The notes beneath the pieces are model-generated. The model was not told the DNA's origin, made no database searches, and worked only from the letters and a program-made list of their open reading frames with translations. A program made the position numbers and the translations under genes. From positions 527 through 57,044 of the forward strand of contig DDNL01000041.1 in assembly GCA_002341165.1 (NCBI GenBank): 56,518 nt of DNA, written 5' to 3'. The stretch comes from Shewanellaceae bacterium UBA2521. GTDB taxonomy: Bacteria; Pseudomonadota; Gammaproteobacteria; Enterobacterales; Shewanellaceae. This document shows, piece by piece, positions 8,309-16,436 of the stretch (position 1 is its first letter; each line of letters starts with the position of its first letter).

Positions 8309-8338
8309 AGGGTGCTCAAATCTAAAAAGATATATGAT

Positions 8339-8386
8339 AACAAAAGCATAAACCTGCTTCAAACAGTTGTCGTTTATGCTTTTGTT
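8339..8386 (-). terminator. Long hairpin between the alkaline phosphatase gene and rsmC
   Basis: The perfect 15-bp arms AACAAAAGCATAAAC (8339-8353) and GTTTATGCTTTTGTT (8372-8386) flank an 18-base loop right after the phosphatase stop codon. A T-rich arm ends the minus-strand hairpin, so it likely terminates or stabilises the upstream transcript. Its position argues against an rsmC start at 8362. Confidence 0.55.
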
Positions 8387-8392
8387 GGTTTT

Positions 8393-9718
8393 TTACGATG
8401 CGTCTTGTGTATGAGGAGTTTGTTTGACCACATTAATTAAGTGACGACCTATATCTGTATTTTTTTGATAACCATGAAATAGCTGGCTTTGTTTGCCAAA
8501 AGCAAAAACTTGTACATCGTCACCTGTATGACCGTGCGTTGTCCAGCCGGTGTTACTTTCTTCATTGATGATGGTTGTTAAGATTGAGACCAGTTGTTTT
8601 TTATCTTTTAGATGTGCTTTGATTTGTTGCCAATAAGTTTGTTTAAGAGGAAATCCCAGTTGTTTTGCAAAGTAAGCACGTTGAGGTGTGTTCAAAGGCA
8701 TGTGTTGCACTATGTAATCTGGACTATGTTGAATACGACGTATTTGATCTGCATCCCAATGGTAGTGATAGTTCGGTGCAATACTTTTGCCTAAACTTAA
8801 ACCACCTGTTGCATGATCGGCAGTGACAACAACCAAAGTATCAGGATGTGTTTTAGTGAAAGTGAGCACTTGCTGCAATGCTTGTTCAAAATCTTGCATC
8901 TCATGCATGGCTGTGACAATGTCATTACTGTGTGCAGCCCAGTCAATTTGACTCCCTTCTATCATGAGCACAAAGCCTGATTTATGCTGGCTTAAAGTTT
9001 TCAGTGCGGCTTGCGTCATATGTGTAAGGTGATAAGGGTCTACGGCATCAATCGCTTTGTTGAGCGCAACCGGTGTGAACAAACCTAGTACTTTGGAGCT
9101 TTTTATTTGGTTGAGTTGCTTCCATGTTTTTAAGATTTGATAACCTTGTTTTTGTAGCTTTTGTTCATGCTGTGACTTAAGATATTTTAAGCCGCCACCG
9201 AGCATCACATCGGCTGGATGCTCCATGATTTTGTCCATAATTTTTTGATATTCAAACCGCTTAGGGTGATGTGTGAGAAAAGCAGCAGGCGTTGCATGAG
9301 GTAGCTGTGAAGTCACGACCACTCCTGTGGCTTTACCTTGTTCTTGAGCAAATTCAAGCAGGGTTTTTAACTTTTTCTTATGTGGGTGAGTGCTGACCAT
9401 TTGGTTGTGTGTTTTATAACCTGTTGCCAGTGCGGTGCCTCCTGCGGCGGAGTCGGTGACATAACCACTTACGGGCTCTGGATGAGTACTGGCCATGCCA
9501 ACAAGAAATCTATCAAATAAGCTGGCCTCAAATTCAGGTGTGTCCGGGTTGTCTTGATAGTAACGGTAAGCGCTGGTCATACTCACGCCCATGCCATCAC
9601 CGATCATAATGATGATATTTTTAACTGGCTTAGTAGATGCTTGTGCAGCATAGAGAAAGGCAAAAGGGTTGCATAAAAGACTGAGTAAAACGATATAGCG
9701 TTGTGCGGGATGTAACAT
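8393..9718 (-). CDS. phoA: Periplasmic alkaline phosphatase
   Basis: The 441-residue product has a signal peptide (hydrophobic run VLLSLLCNPFAFLYA, cleavage near AAQA). It also has the alkaline phosphatase core: metal motif IIIMIGDGMGVSM (Asp41), nucleophile motif VTDSAAGGTALATG (Ser90), ligand motif EGSQIDWAAHSND, VVTADHATGGLS and the late THGHTGDDV. It would hydrolyse phosphate monoesters in the periplasm with two zinc ions and one magnesium. Length and motif order match PhoA-type enzymes; the gene symbol is by similarity. It sits 39 bp behind gshB and ahead of a strong hairpin. No Pho box was recognised, and it seems to be transcribed with the housekeeping genes upstream rather than alone. 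Confidence 0.9.
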   Translation of the reverse strand: MLHPAQRYIVLLSLLCNPFAFLYAAQASTKPVKNIIIMIGDGMGVSMTSAYRYYQDNPDTPEFEASLFDRFLVGMASTHPEPVSGYVTDSAAGGTALATGYKTHNQMVSTHPHKKKLKTLLEFAQEQGKATGVVVTSQLPHATPAAFLTHHPKRFEYQKIMDKIMEHPADVMLGGGLKYLKSQHEQKLQKQGYQILKTWKQLNQIKSSKVLGLFTPVALNKAIDAVDPYHLTHMTQAALKTLSQHKSGFVLMIEGSQIDWAAHSNDIVTAMHEMQDFEQALQQVLTFTKTHPDTLVVVTADHATGGLSLGKSIAPNYHYHWDADQIRRIQHSPDYIVQHMPLNTPQRAYFAKQLGFPLKQTYWQQIKAHLKDKKQLVSILTTIINEESNTGWTTHGHTGDDVQVFAFGKQSQLFHGYQKNTDIGRHLINVVKQTPHTQDAS

Positions 9719-9757
9719 AAATGACCTTCCTTAGTCTGATCTCAAGAGAAAAAATAT

Positions 9758-10702
9758 TTATTTGAGTCTTGTTTCGATGGCATCTAACAACATGCCTGTA
9801 ATATCCAGTTGGGCTTCACGCTCAATTTCACGTAAGCATGTAGGACTGGTGACATTGATCTCGGTAATGTGATTGCCAATCATATCTAAACCGACAAAGA
9901 TTAAACCGCGTTTTTTTAATTCAGGGGCGATGGCTTGTGCAATACGTTGTTCATCTTCATTCAGTTTTTGCACCACGCCACGACCTCCTGCTGCAAGGTT
10001 GCCTCGTGTTTCGCCTTGAGCCGGTATGCGAGCAAGGCAATGAGAGACGACTTGACCATCTACGATCAAAATACGTTTATCACCTTGTGCTATCGCAGGC
10101 AAAAAAGTTTGTGCCATGATAAATTGTTGTTCATGTTGCGTGAGGGTTTCCATAATGACATTGCGATTGGGATCATCTTGACGCACTCTAAAAATAGACG
10201 CGCCGCCCATTCCATCAAGCGGTTTTAAAATGACGTCTTGATGCTTTTCAATAAAGGCTTTGAGATGTTTATACTGTTTACTGACCAAAGTAGGAGGTGT
10301 GAATTGACTGAACCAAGCGGTAAAGAGCTTTTCATTTGCATCACGCAGACTTTGAGGTTTATTCACGACAAGTACGCCGTCGATTTCAGCTCGTTCTAAG
10401 AGGTAAGTACTGTAAATATACTCGCTGTCAAAAGGTGGATCTTTGCGCATTAAGACAACATCGAGTTCTGTGAGAGCTTGATCTGTGTTGCTCTCAAAGC
10501 GATACCAGTTGCTTTCATCTTCTTGAACATGTAAGCGACGCATACTGGCGTAGGTCGTGCCATCTTGTAAGTACAGATCTTGAAGCTCCATATAATAAAG
10601 TTCATACTGACGTGCTTGTGCCGCAAGTAACATAGCAAAGCTTGTATCTTTTTTGATATGGATGTGCTCGATGGGATCCATAATGATACCGAGTTTAATC
10701 AT
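9758..10702 (-). CDS. gshB: Glutathione synthetase
   Basis: The 314-residue enzyme joins gamma-glutamylcysteine and glycine with ATP, the second step of glutathione synthesis in the cytoplasm. It starts with the family pattern LGIIMDPIEHIHIKKDTSFAML. It has the MRKDPPFDSEYIY segment, the ATP-grasp part ILKPLDGMGGASIFRV, the substrate loop ARIPAQGETRGNLAAGGRG and the C-terminal GLDMIGNHITEINVTSPT. The length is typical (about 315). The gene is 11 bp after rsmE and 39 bp before the phosphatase on the minus strand; rsmE-gshB pairing is common in gammaproteobacteria. Confidence 0.96.
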   Translation of the reverse strand: MIKLGIIMDPIEHIHIKKDTSFAMLLAAQARQYELYYMELQDLYLQDGTTYASMRRLHVQEDESNWYRFESNTDQALTELDVVLMRKDPPFDSEYIYSTYLLERAEIDGVLVVNKPQSLRDANEKLFTAWFSQFTPPTLVSKQYKHLKAFIEKHQDVILKPLDGMGGASIFRVRQDDPNRNVIMETLTQHEQQFIMAQTFLPAIAQGDKRILIVDGQVVSHCLARIPAQGETRGNLAAGGRGVVQKLNEDEQRIAQAIAPELKKRGLIFVGLDMIGNHITEINVTSPTCLREIEREAQLDITGMLLDAIETRLK

Positions 10703-10713
10703 GAGAAGACTCC

Positions 10714-11445
10714 TTAACCCAGATCGCCAAAGCGAAATTGTAATGCCGTAATGGCTGTTAATGCTGCAGTTTCTGTACGAAGTACACGGGGACCGAGTAA
10801 GACTTCGGTGAATCCTGCTGTAGTAGTTGTCTGTATTTCTTCATCGGTGAGTCCGCCTTCAGAGCCAATAAGTAGTCGCACTTTAGGCTGAGGTAAAGTC
10901 AGCTCATTGATTCCTATATTCGCCCGTGGATGTAAGGTGATTTTGTAGGCATCATCGCTTTCTTGACACCATTGTTCTAAGGTCATCGCAGGACGCACTT
11001 CAGGTACGATATCTCTTCCAGATTGCTCGCAAGCGCTGATGACAATCTTTTGCCATTGCTGAATTTTTTTGGCTAAGCGCTCTCCACTGAGTTTCACGCC
11101 GCAGCGTGTTGAGAACAAAGGAGTGATGCACTGTACACCCAGCTCAACGGATTTTTGTAAGGTAAAATCCATGCGATCTCCTCTGGAGATGACTTGCCCT
11201 AAATGCAAGTGAAGAGGGGACTCGTTTGCAGCAAGGTGTTGACTCTCGACGAAAACACGGACAGATTTTTTACTGACCTCAACGATACGACTAGAAAAGT
11301 GGTGTCCTTGGCCATTAAATAAAATTAAGGCATCATCAGGTTGCATGCGTAATACACGCAGAATATGGTGGGTCGGTTCGGGGTCGAGCTCTAGTGTTTG
11401 GTGTTCATGGAGTTCACCTGCATGGAAAATTCTAGGTATACGCAT
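10714..11445 (-). CDS. rsmE: 16S rRNA (uracil-1498-N3)-methyltransferase RsmE
   Basis: The 243-residue product begins MRIPRIFHAGELHEHQTLEL, with the N-terminal PUA-like part to about residue 70. It continues into a SPOUT methyltransferase knot with LLIGSEGGLTDEEI and LLGPRVLRTETAALTAITALQF, the motifs that bind S-adenosylmethionine in this family. It methylates U1498 in the decoding region of the 30S subunit. It is the first gene of the minus-strand run rsmE-gshB-phoA, and its promoter should lie in the 197-base gap before the metalloprotease terminator. Confidence 0.95.
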   Translation of the reverse strand: MRIPRIFHAGELHEHQTLELDPEPTHHILRVLRMQPDDALILFNGQGHHFSSRIVEVSKKSVRVFVESQHLAANESPLHLHLGQVISRGDRMDFTLQKSVELGVQCITPLFSTRCGVKLSGERLAKKIQQWQKIVISACEQSGRDIVPEVRPAMTLEQWCQESDDAYKITLHPRANIGINELTLPQPKVRLLIGSEGGLTDEEIQTTTTAGFTEVLLGPRVLRTETAALTAITALQFRFGDLG

Positions 11446-11585
11446 GCTGTATAGTATCTGCTGAAATAAAAGGATGCCTTATCATACCAAGATGCTATGT
11501 ACTTTGCACCGTATTATCTAAAGACACTGAATGAAGATGAAAAAAGAGCAAGCAAGATATTGCGCATGGAGGGCTATAAAGAAGA

Positions 11586-11610
11586 AAAAGGGTTGCTTTA
11601 CAACCCTTTT
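11586..11610 (-). terminator. Terminator after the secreted metalloprotease gene
   Basis: The arms AAAAGGGTTG and CAACCCTTTT enclose the five-base loop CTTTA. A T-run follows on the minus strand. It lies 33 bp after the protease stop codon. Confidence 0.8.
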
Positions 11611-11642
11611 ATCATAAGTAAAACAGATTAAACGGATAAGGT

Positions 11643-14441
11643 TTATTGACTTTTTAGCACATAGTTTGTAGGCTTTTTGATTGATTTTCCGCTCACTTTA
11701 TACCAGCGCGTTACGTAAGTATGACTCGTTTTGAATTGAGACGGTGTCTTGATTTTGATATTGAACTTTTTCTGTATCATATCGAAAAACTGCTTATAAT
11801 GCTGTAGACGATGATCTGTTTCTGTTTGTAAATCTTTTCGAGTCACTGTTGTCATAACAGGCTTTTTAGGTGATTCGATGCGCACTCTTTGAGTTTGCTT
11901 AGGTTTACTGGGTACAGCCATTCTGAACAAGCCATTCTCTGGTATCTTCGGTCCTTCCGCTTTAGTATCAGGCTGCTGTGTTTGAACATTAGAGTTCGGA
12001 CTTAAGCTTTGCTGATCGCGCTGAACACGACTTTGACCTTTCGTCACTCTAATTGTAATGGTACGTTCTGTTGTTCCTGAATTGGACTGCAATGTAATAA
12101 TGATCTCCCCCTTTTTGTTGTGGTTTAAAATCACAGCAACTTTACCTGAATCCAAGGTTCCTCCGTACTTAGGTGCTTTTTTTGTACCATATCTGCTAAT
12201 GGTGTTATCCTTGTAGTGATACTGTTGTAATGATGTATCGCTTGCATCTTCAGCTTCAAGTATGAGCAAGGTGTTATGAGCAATGCCTGTCATATTGACA
12301 TCAACTATAACATTGCCTTCATTATCATTGCTGATCTTTGTGCGTTTTAAACCTAGTCTGACTCGCTTTGGACTTTTTTGAATGAGTTTTTTTACTTTCA
12401 AGGGATTTTTAGGTGGTTCTTGTGCAAGATGAAGTGCGTCCTCTTCTATATCTGCATCACCCTCGATAGGCTCAGATGTTGTACTTGGCTGTTCTGTGGG
12501 TGCCCTGTTAATCAATTCAGGCTTAGTTTCAGTAACAGTAGGTACTTCAGGTGCTTCAGATTGAGCGGTAGCCTGTTGATTCTCTCTATCTAACACTGTG
12601 TGATGCTGGTATTCGCTCATAATAGTATCATTTTTGTTTAGATCTGCCTGTCTTGCGTTAGGGCCTATATTCATACTCTGATAAATCGAAGCGTTTTGGC
12701 GCACATCTAAATTCATGTTGATTAAGTTTTGAACTGTTATTTGACCTGTTAACACTTGATTGAATATTTCAATCCAGTAGTCGGCGGTAGGGTCAAGTTG
12801 CTCTTCTTTAAAGTTGTTAAACTTGATCAAGTAATTTCGCGTGTTACGCAGATTATCTTGAGGTTGACCATAATCTTTATTGAGTAATATGCCACTTTTT
12901 AATAACTCAGGTCTGAGTGAGGCATAACGTAAAAAAATATTTAAAGATATATTGTTGAGTTTTTTAGATAAAGCGTAGGTTTGATTTTTTTTATCTTGAG
13001 CAGTATTTTTTTGTTCAATTAAAGCATTGATCTTATTTTGCACTATATTGAAGTCTTGTCTAGACGTATTGATGTTTTGCTCAATAGATTCAATATTTTG
13101 TTTTAAAGTCTCCATCTTCTGCTTTAAATTATTTGCTTGCGTGAGTATATTGTTCTTTTGATAAAAAGAAGCAGTGTACCGATTTAGATAATGATAATAA
13201 CTCCAAGATGCTGTGTTGAATTGATTTACGAGAGCATTACGGTTTGCGTGCAGAGCTTGACGTTGTGTATATAAAGGTTGAAGCTTCTCATATAAAGGTT
13301 TGAGCTGATTATCTAAATTTTTTATAGTGTCTATAAAAGGTTGAAGTGTCTTTATATCTGGAATATAGATTTTTTCAATTGTTGAACTGGCCTTGACGGC
13401 TGATTCAGCTTTTAAAGCCCATATAGTTTCTTGAGATAACGCCACTGTATCAGAAGAGATGTCCTGATAATCGGGATGTTGTGCAAAATAAGATCGAACT
13501 ACCTTTTGTAAAAATTCAACATTATTTACATGATCTTGTACACCTAAAGCTTGTCCATTGCAGGTGCTATGAGGTGAACTGAATCTGAAGCTATCGAGAG
13601 CAGGAATTATTTTACCATCTTGTTTAGGATGATAGGCCATAAGCGTATAACAAGGTAACAAGTTACTATGACGTGTGACATAGCCTATATTTTCACCATG
13701 GTTCATGGTGTTATACTCACGTTCTAATTGCTCTTGATCATGCCGGCTACCTAAATTATGGCCTGCTTCATGTGCAAACGTACCTGTTGAACTTGAAGAC
13801 ACTTGTGATATATACCGGCCATCGACAGATAATTTAAGGTTCGGTAGTTCATTCACATTGTGAAGTATCTTTTTTTGAGCATGACTATGATAGTAATGAT
13901 CATGCGTTTCACCCACGTCATAAGTGTTGAACGTAGCTATGCCGTTTGCGCCAAGAAGTGTGTCAGAAAAGTAACTGATCATATTGATATCAGTTAAGTC
14001 AATACCTTTATATTCTAACTTATGATGAAAAGCATGGTTTTCGATCGTACTTAAGACAGTAGATGCATATTCTCTAGTATATGAGATTTGATTTAATTCT
14101 TTTTTAAATGGCGTACCACAGCTATCAAAAGAGGTATACTCTTGGGTTCTTTCGTGCCATTTTATATCGACTTCATTTTTTCTCACAGATTGAAATTGAG
14201 CAATATTGAAATGTAGATTGATATGATCTGTCTGGTAAGCATAGTTTGCTCGATCGATCTGAAATTGAATCATATCTCGAATTTCAGTTTGGGTTTTACA
14301 ATATTCTAGGCTTTGAGGGTATAGAGCCAATATATTAATGTTTTTGAGCATCACAGGGTGTGCCGCATAAACATGATTTGTGAGGTTTAAAATTAGGTAC
14401 AATCCTGCAAGAATTGTCAATTTTTTATTATGGTGAAACAT
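11643..14441 (-). CDS. Large secreted reprolysin-like (M12B/metzincin) zinc metalloprotease
   Basis: The preferred start is ATG 14441, behind GGAAGA. It gives 932 residues beginning with a signal peptide (MFHHNKKLTILAGLYLILNL, cleavage near YAA). The zinc site FAHEAGHNLGSRHD (His224, Glu225, His228, His234) is the full metzincin motif HExxHxxGxxHD, and CYTLMAYHP about 55 residues later is the Met-turn. The catalytic part ends near residue 330. A coiled-coil-rich region (about 360-510) follows, then a low-complexity stretch and a beta-rich domain around 680-790 (VIVDVNMTGIAHNTLLILEA). Last is a basic tail ending in a small domain. It should be exported to the periplasm or outside and cut proteins; the substrate is unknown. 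A decayed relative lies upstream at 15327-16083. Confidence 0.82.
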   Translation of the reverse strand: MFHHNKKLTILAGLYLILNLTNHVYAAHPVMLKNINILALYPQSLEYCKTQTEIRDMIQFQIDRANYAYQTDHINLHFNIAQFQSVRKNEVDIKWHERTQEYTSFDSCGTPFKKELNQISYTREYASTVLSTIENHAFHHKLEYKGIDLTDINMISYFSDTLLGANGIATFNTYDVGETHDHYYHSHAQKKILHNVNELPNLKLSVDGRYISQVSSSSTGTFAHEAGHNLGSRHDQEQLEREYNTMNHGENIGYVTRHSNLLPCYTLMAYHPKQDGKIIPALDSFRFSSPHSTCNGQALGVQDHVNNVEFLQKVVRSYFAQHPDYQDISSDTVALSQETIWALKAESAVKASSTIEKIYIPDIKTLQPFIDTIKNLDNQLKPLYEKLQPLYTQRQALHANRNALVNQFNTASWSYYHYLNRYTASFYQKNNILTQANNLKQKMETLKQNIESIEQNINTSRQDFNIVQNKINALIEQKNTAQDKKNQTYALSKKLNNISLNIFLRYASLRPELLKSGILLNKDYGQPQDNLRNTRNYLIKFNNFKEEQLDPTADYWIEIFNQVLTGQITVQNLINMNLDVRQNASIYQSMNIGPNARQADLNKNDTIMSEYQHHTVLDRENQQATAQSEAPEVPTVTETKPELINRAPTEQPSTTSEPIEGDADIEEDALHLAQEPPKNPLKVKKLIQKSPKRVRLGLKRTKISNDNEGNVIVDVNMTGIAHNTLLILEAEDASDTSLQQYHYKDNTISRYGTKKAPKYGGTLDSGKVAVILNHNKKGEIIITLQSNSGTTERTITIRVTKGQSRVQRDQQSLSPNSNVQTQQPDTKAEGPKIPENGLFRMAVPSKPKQTQRVRIESPKKPVMTTVTRKDLQTETDHRLQHYKQFFDMIQKKFNIKIKTPSQFKTSHTYVTRWYKVSGKSIKKPTNYVLKSQ

Positions 14442-15070
14442 AGATCTTCCTATAAGAGCTGTTCTTAATATCTTATTATTCACACATAAGCTAACAGAAA
14501 AATCACTTCTATTTTGTGATTTAAATCGCACTTTTTAAAAAATCTATTAAATACATAAATAAAAAATCAAATGCGAGAACTTTTATTTATTTTTCAAGTC
14601 TAATTCGGTTTTTATTTTATTTTATCATTAATTAATAAGGCTAAAAAATTAAAAACATTCTTTATTAAAGAAGCTTTTTAAAGTTGCTTTTTTTATTGAG
14701 TTTTATTTTTTTTGGAAAATATAATGAACTTTTTAGAGTAGTTTTCTCCCTTTGTATTGAAAGTGATAAAGTTTGTTTTTAAACCTCTTTGTATAGGTAC
14801 ATAAAATTCACCTTATTCATTTAATGACTTAATTATTGATGAGTGCACTTTAATTTTCAAATTTCTCATTACGGAATATTAAAAATTATTTATTTCATAT
14901 TGATTTTTATTATTTATTTTAAATGTATCCATTATTTTCACATGTAGGTTAAAATATTTCTTTTTATTTTGCATATTGATCTGAATTACCATTTTTTCAG
15001 GTTTGTCAACATGAACTATAGAATCACTTAGTAAATGGCTGACTTTTAAATTAAAAGCTCTTTTTTCAGG

Positions 15071-15253
15071 TTAATTTGATGGATGCTTAGATATATATCG
15101 CTGCGCGATAAGCTGTGAGGTGCTTGGGTTACTTGGCCTAGAAATTGATAAGTCCGTTTGAACCACTGCTGCTGGGTGCGAGATAAGCTCTGGTGCGAGA
15201 TAGACTGGCTTTATGTGACCCAAATCATCATTCAAAATGCCTTTTAGGTTTTT
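15071..15253 (-). pseudogene. Possible C-terminal gene remnant in an otherwise gene-free interval (14442-15326)
   Basis: The 885 bases between the metalloprotease and its decayed paralogue are extremely AT-rich, apart from an island around 15090-15250. On the minus strand this island reads as an open frame of about 61 codons without a start codon. It contains GILNDDLGHIKPVYLAPELI and then SHPAAVVQTDLSISRPSNPS, and stops at 15071. The amino-acid composition looks protein-like, and the base composition differs from the flanks. I do not recognise a family, and it does not match the C-terminus of the intact metalloprotease. It may be the tail of the decayed gene upstream or of another lost gene. 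The remainder of the interval holds only AT-rich DNA and the protease promoter. Confidence 0.25.
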
Positions 15254-15326
15254 TTACCTTTTTGCACCAGTATAAAGCCTTTACTCCAGAGATCAGCTTG
15301 TAATCATGAATCGTTAAAGTGTTAAA

Positions 15327-16083
15327 TTACTCTGGAGCAAGTTTCGTGAATTTATACAGAATATATAGATAAATCTTTAAATACTTGGTTTTCTTTGTTG
15401 TTTTATAAATTTCACTGATGTAGTTCAAAGCTATTTCGGTTTCTATTTTTTCTTTATATTTAGAGTTTGAAACCATATCAATCTCGTCAAGATGAGTATA
15501 TTCGCTATTGATGATTCTTCGCAGATAAGCTACATTATTTGCTACATTTTTATAGCCAATCTTACGTCCGTTACAAAATGCATGAGGATCACTAAATTGA
15601 TAAGCAGGTAGTCTTATCAAGTTGAGCTTAATCTCTACAGCTGTATGCAGTGTCACGACGGTATTAAAGGTAAAATTAACTTTTTTATGCCTGTTAAAAT
15701 AACCATAGTTGTCGTATTTTTCTAAATGGAAACCGCAGATTTTGCTTATCTATTTTGATAGCAAGTCTATTATGCAGAGATCCAAAATTATGTGCAGCTT
15801 CATGTGTAAAAATAATACTTTCTGATTTATGGAAATAAGGTTTATAAGTTTTTGATATTATTACTGGAACTTTATTTAAAAGCTGCTCTATGAAATGGTC
15901 TATATCTATATCTTGTTTTCTGAAGCTGACAACATTATGCAAATAGCGCGTATTTGAAAAAGCTAATACATTAACTTTTATTGCTGTTTTTGTTTTTGTT
16001 TCATTTTCGTTTTCCTGAACTATATTCATTACTATTAAATTTAGTAAAACAAATAAAAATATTATATGTTTATTTATATTCAT
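15327..16083 (-). pseudogene. Decayed paralogue of the secreted metalloprotease (frameshift, internal deletion)
   Basis: The first frame starts at ATG 16083 with a signal-peptide-like MNINKHIIFLFVLLNLIVMN and keeps a zinc motif THEAAHNFGSLHN, with the usual final Asp changed to Asn. It stops at 15694. The second frame (from about 15710 down to 15327) continues the same protein out of frame: NYGYFNRHKKV corresponds to NIGYVTRHSNL of the intact copy, and FSDPHAFCNGRKIG to FSSPHSTCNGQALG. The Met-turn (CYTLMAY in the intact copy) is destroyed. About 90 residues before the zinc site are missing, as is everything after residue 340. One frameshift and several losses make it very unlikely to be active. 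It arose by duplication or by transfer of a related gene. Confidence 0.75.
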
Positions 16084-16436
16084 AATTTTATCTAATTGAT
16101 AATGGATAAATAAAATTATCATTTTGTTTTTTATATGTGATCTGCTTCTTGTTTTTATGAATAATAAATTTATATAAAAATAAACATGTTTTTAATATGA
16201 AAAATAAGATTTTTTTAAATTTCTATTTGTGGCATTTAATCTATATCTGTTGTGTTTTTTTATTTTATGAATCATGGGAAAACAAAAATAAAGATTCCCA
16301 AAATGCTATTGAATAGTGGGTTGAATGTAAAAAGTGCCCAATTTTTGCTTATGCTTAGTAAGAGGTGTGATTGAGAGGACTGTGACGTCATGATGCCGCA
16401 ACAACATGCTTTAGCTCTTGATGAGCGGTGCAAGAG
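16084..16436. other. Divergent intergenic region with no gene
   Basis: These 353 bases separate the decayed protease gene (minus) from the M13-family gene (plus). The left part is almost pure AT. A compact 8-bp palindrome TGACGTCA (about 16384-16391) sits about 45 bases before the M13 start. No clear ribosome site or reading frame was seen. Confidence 0.4.

Noticed and set aside
8309..8362. Upstream extension of rsmC.
   Set aside because: The start would fall inside a 15-bp-arm terminator hairpin, and the extra residues do not fit the RsmC family start.
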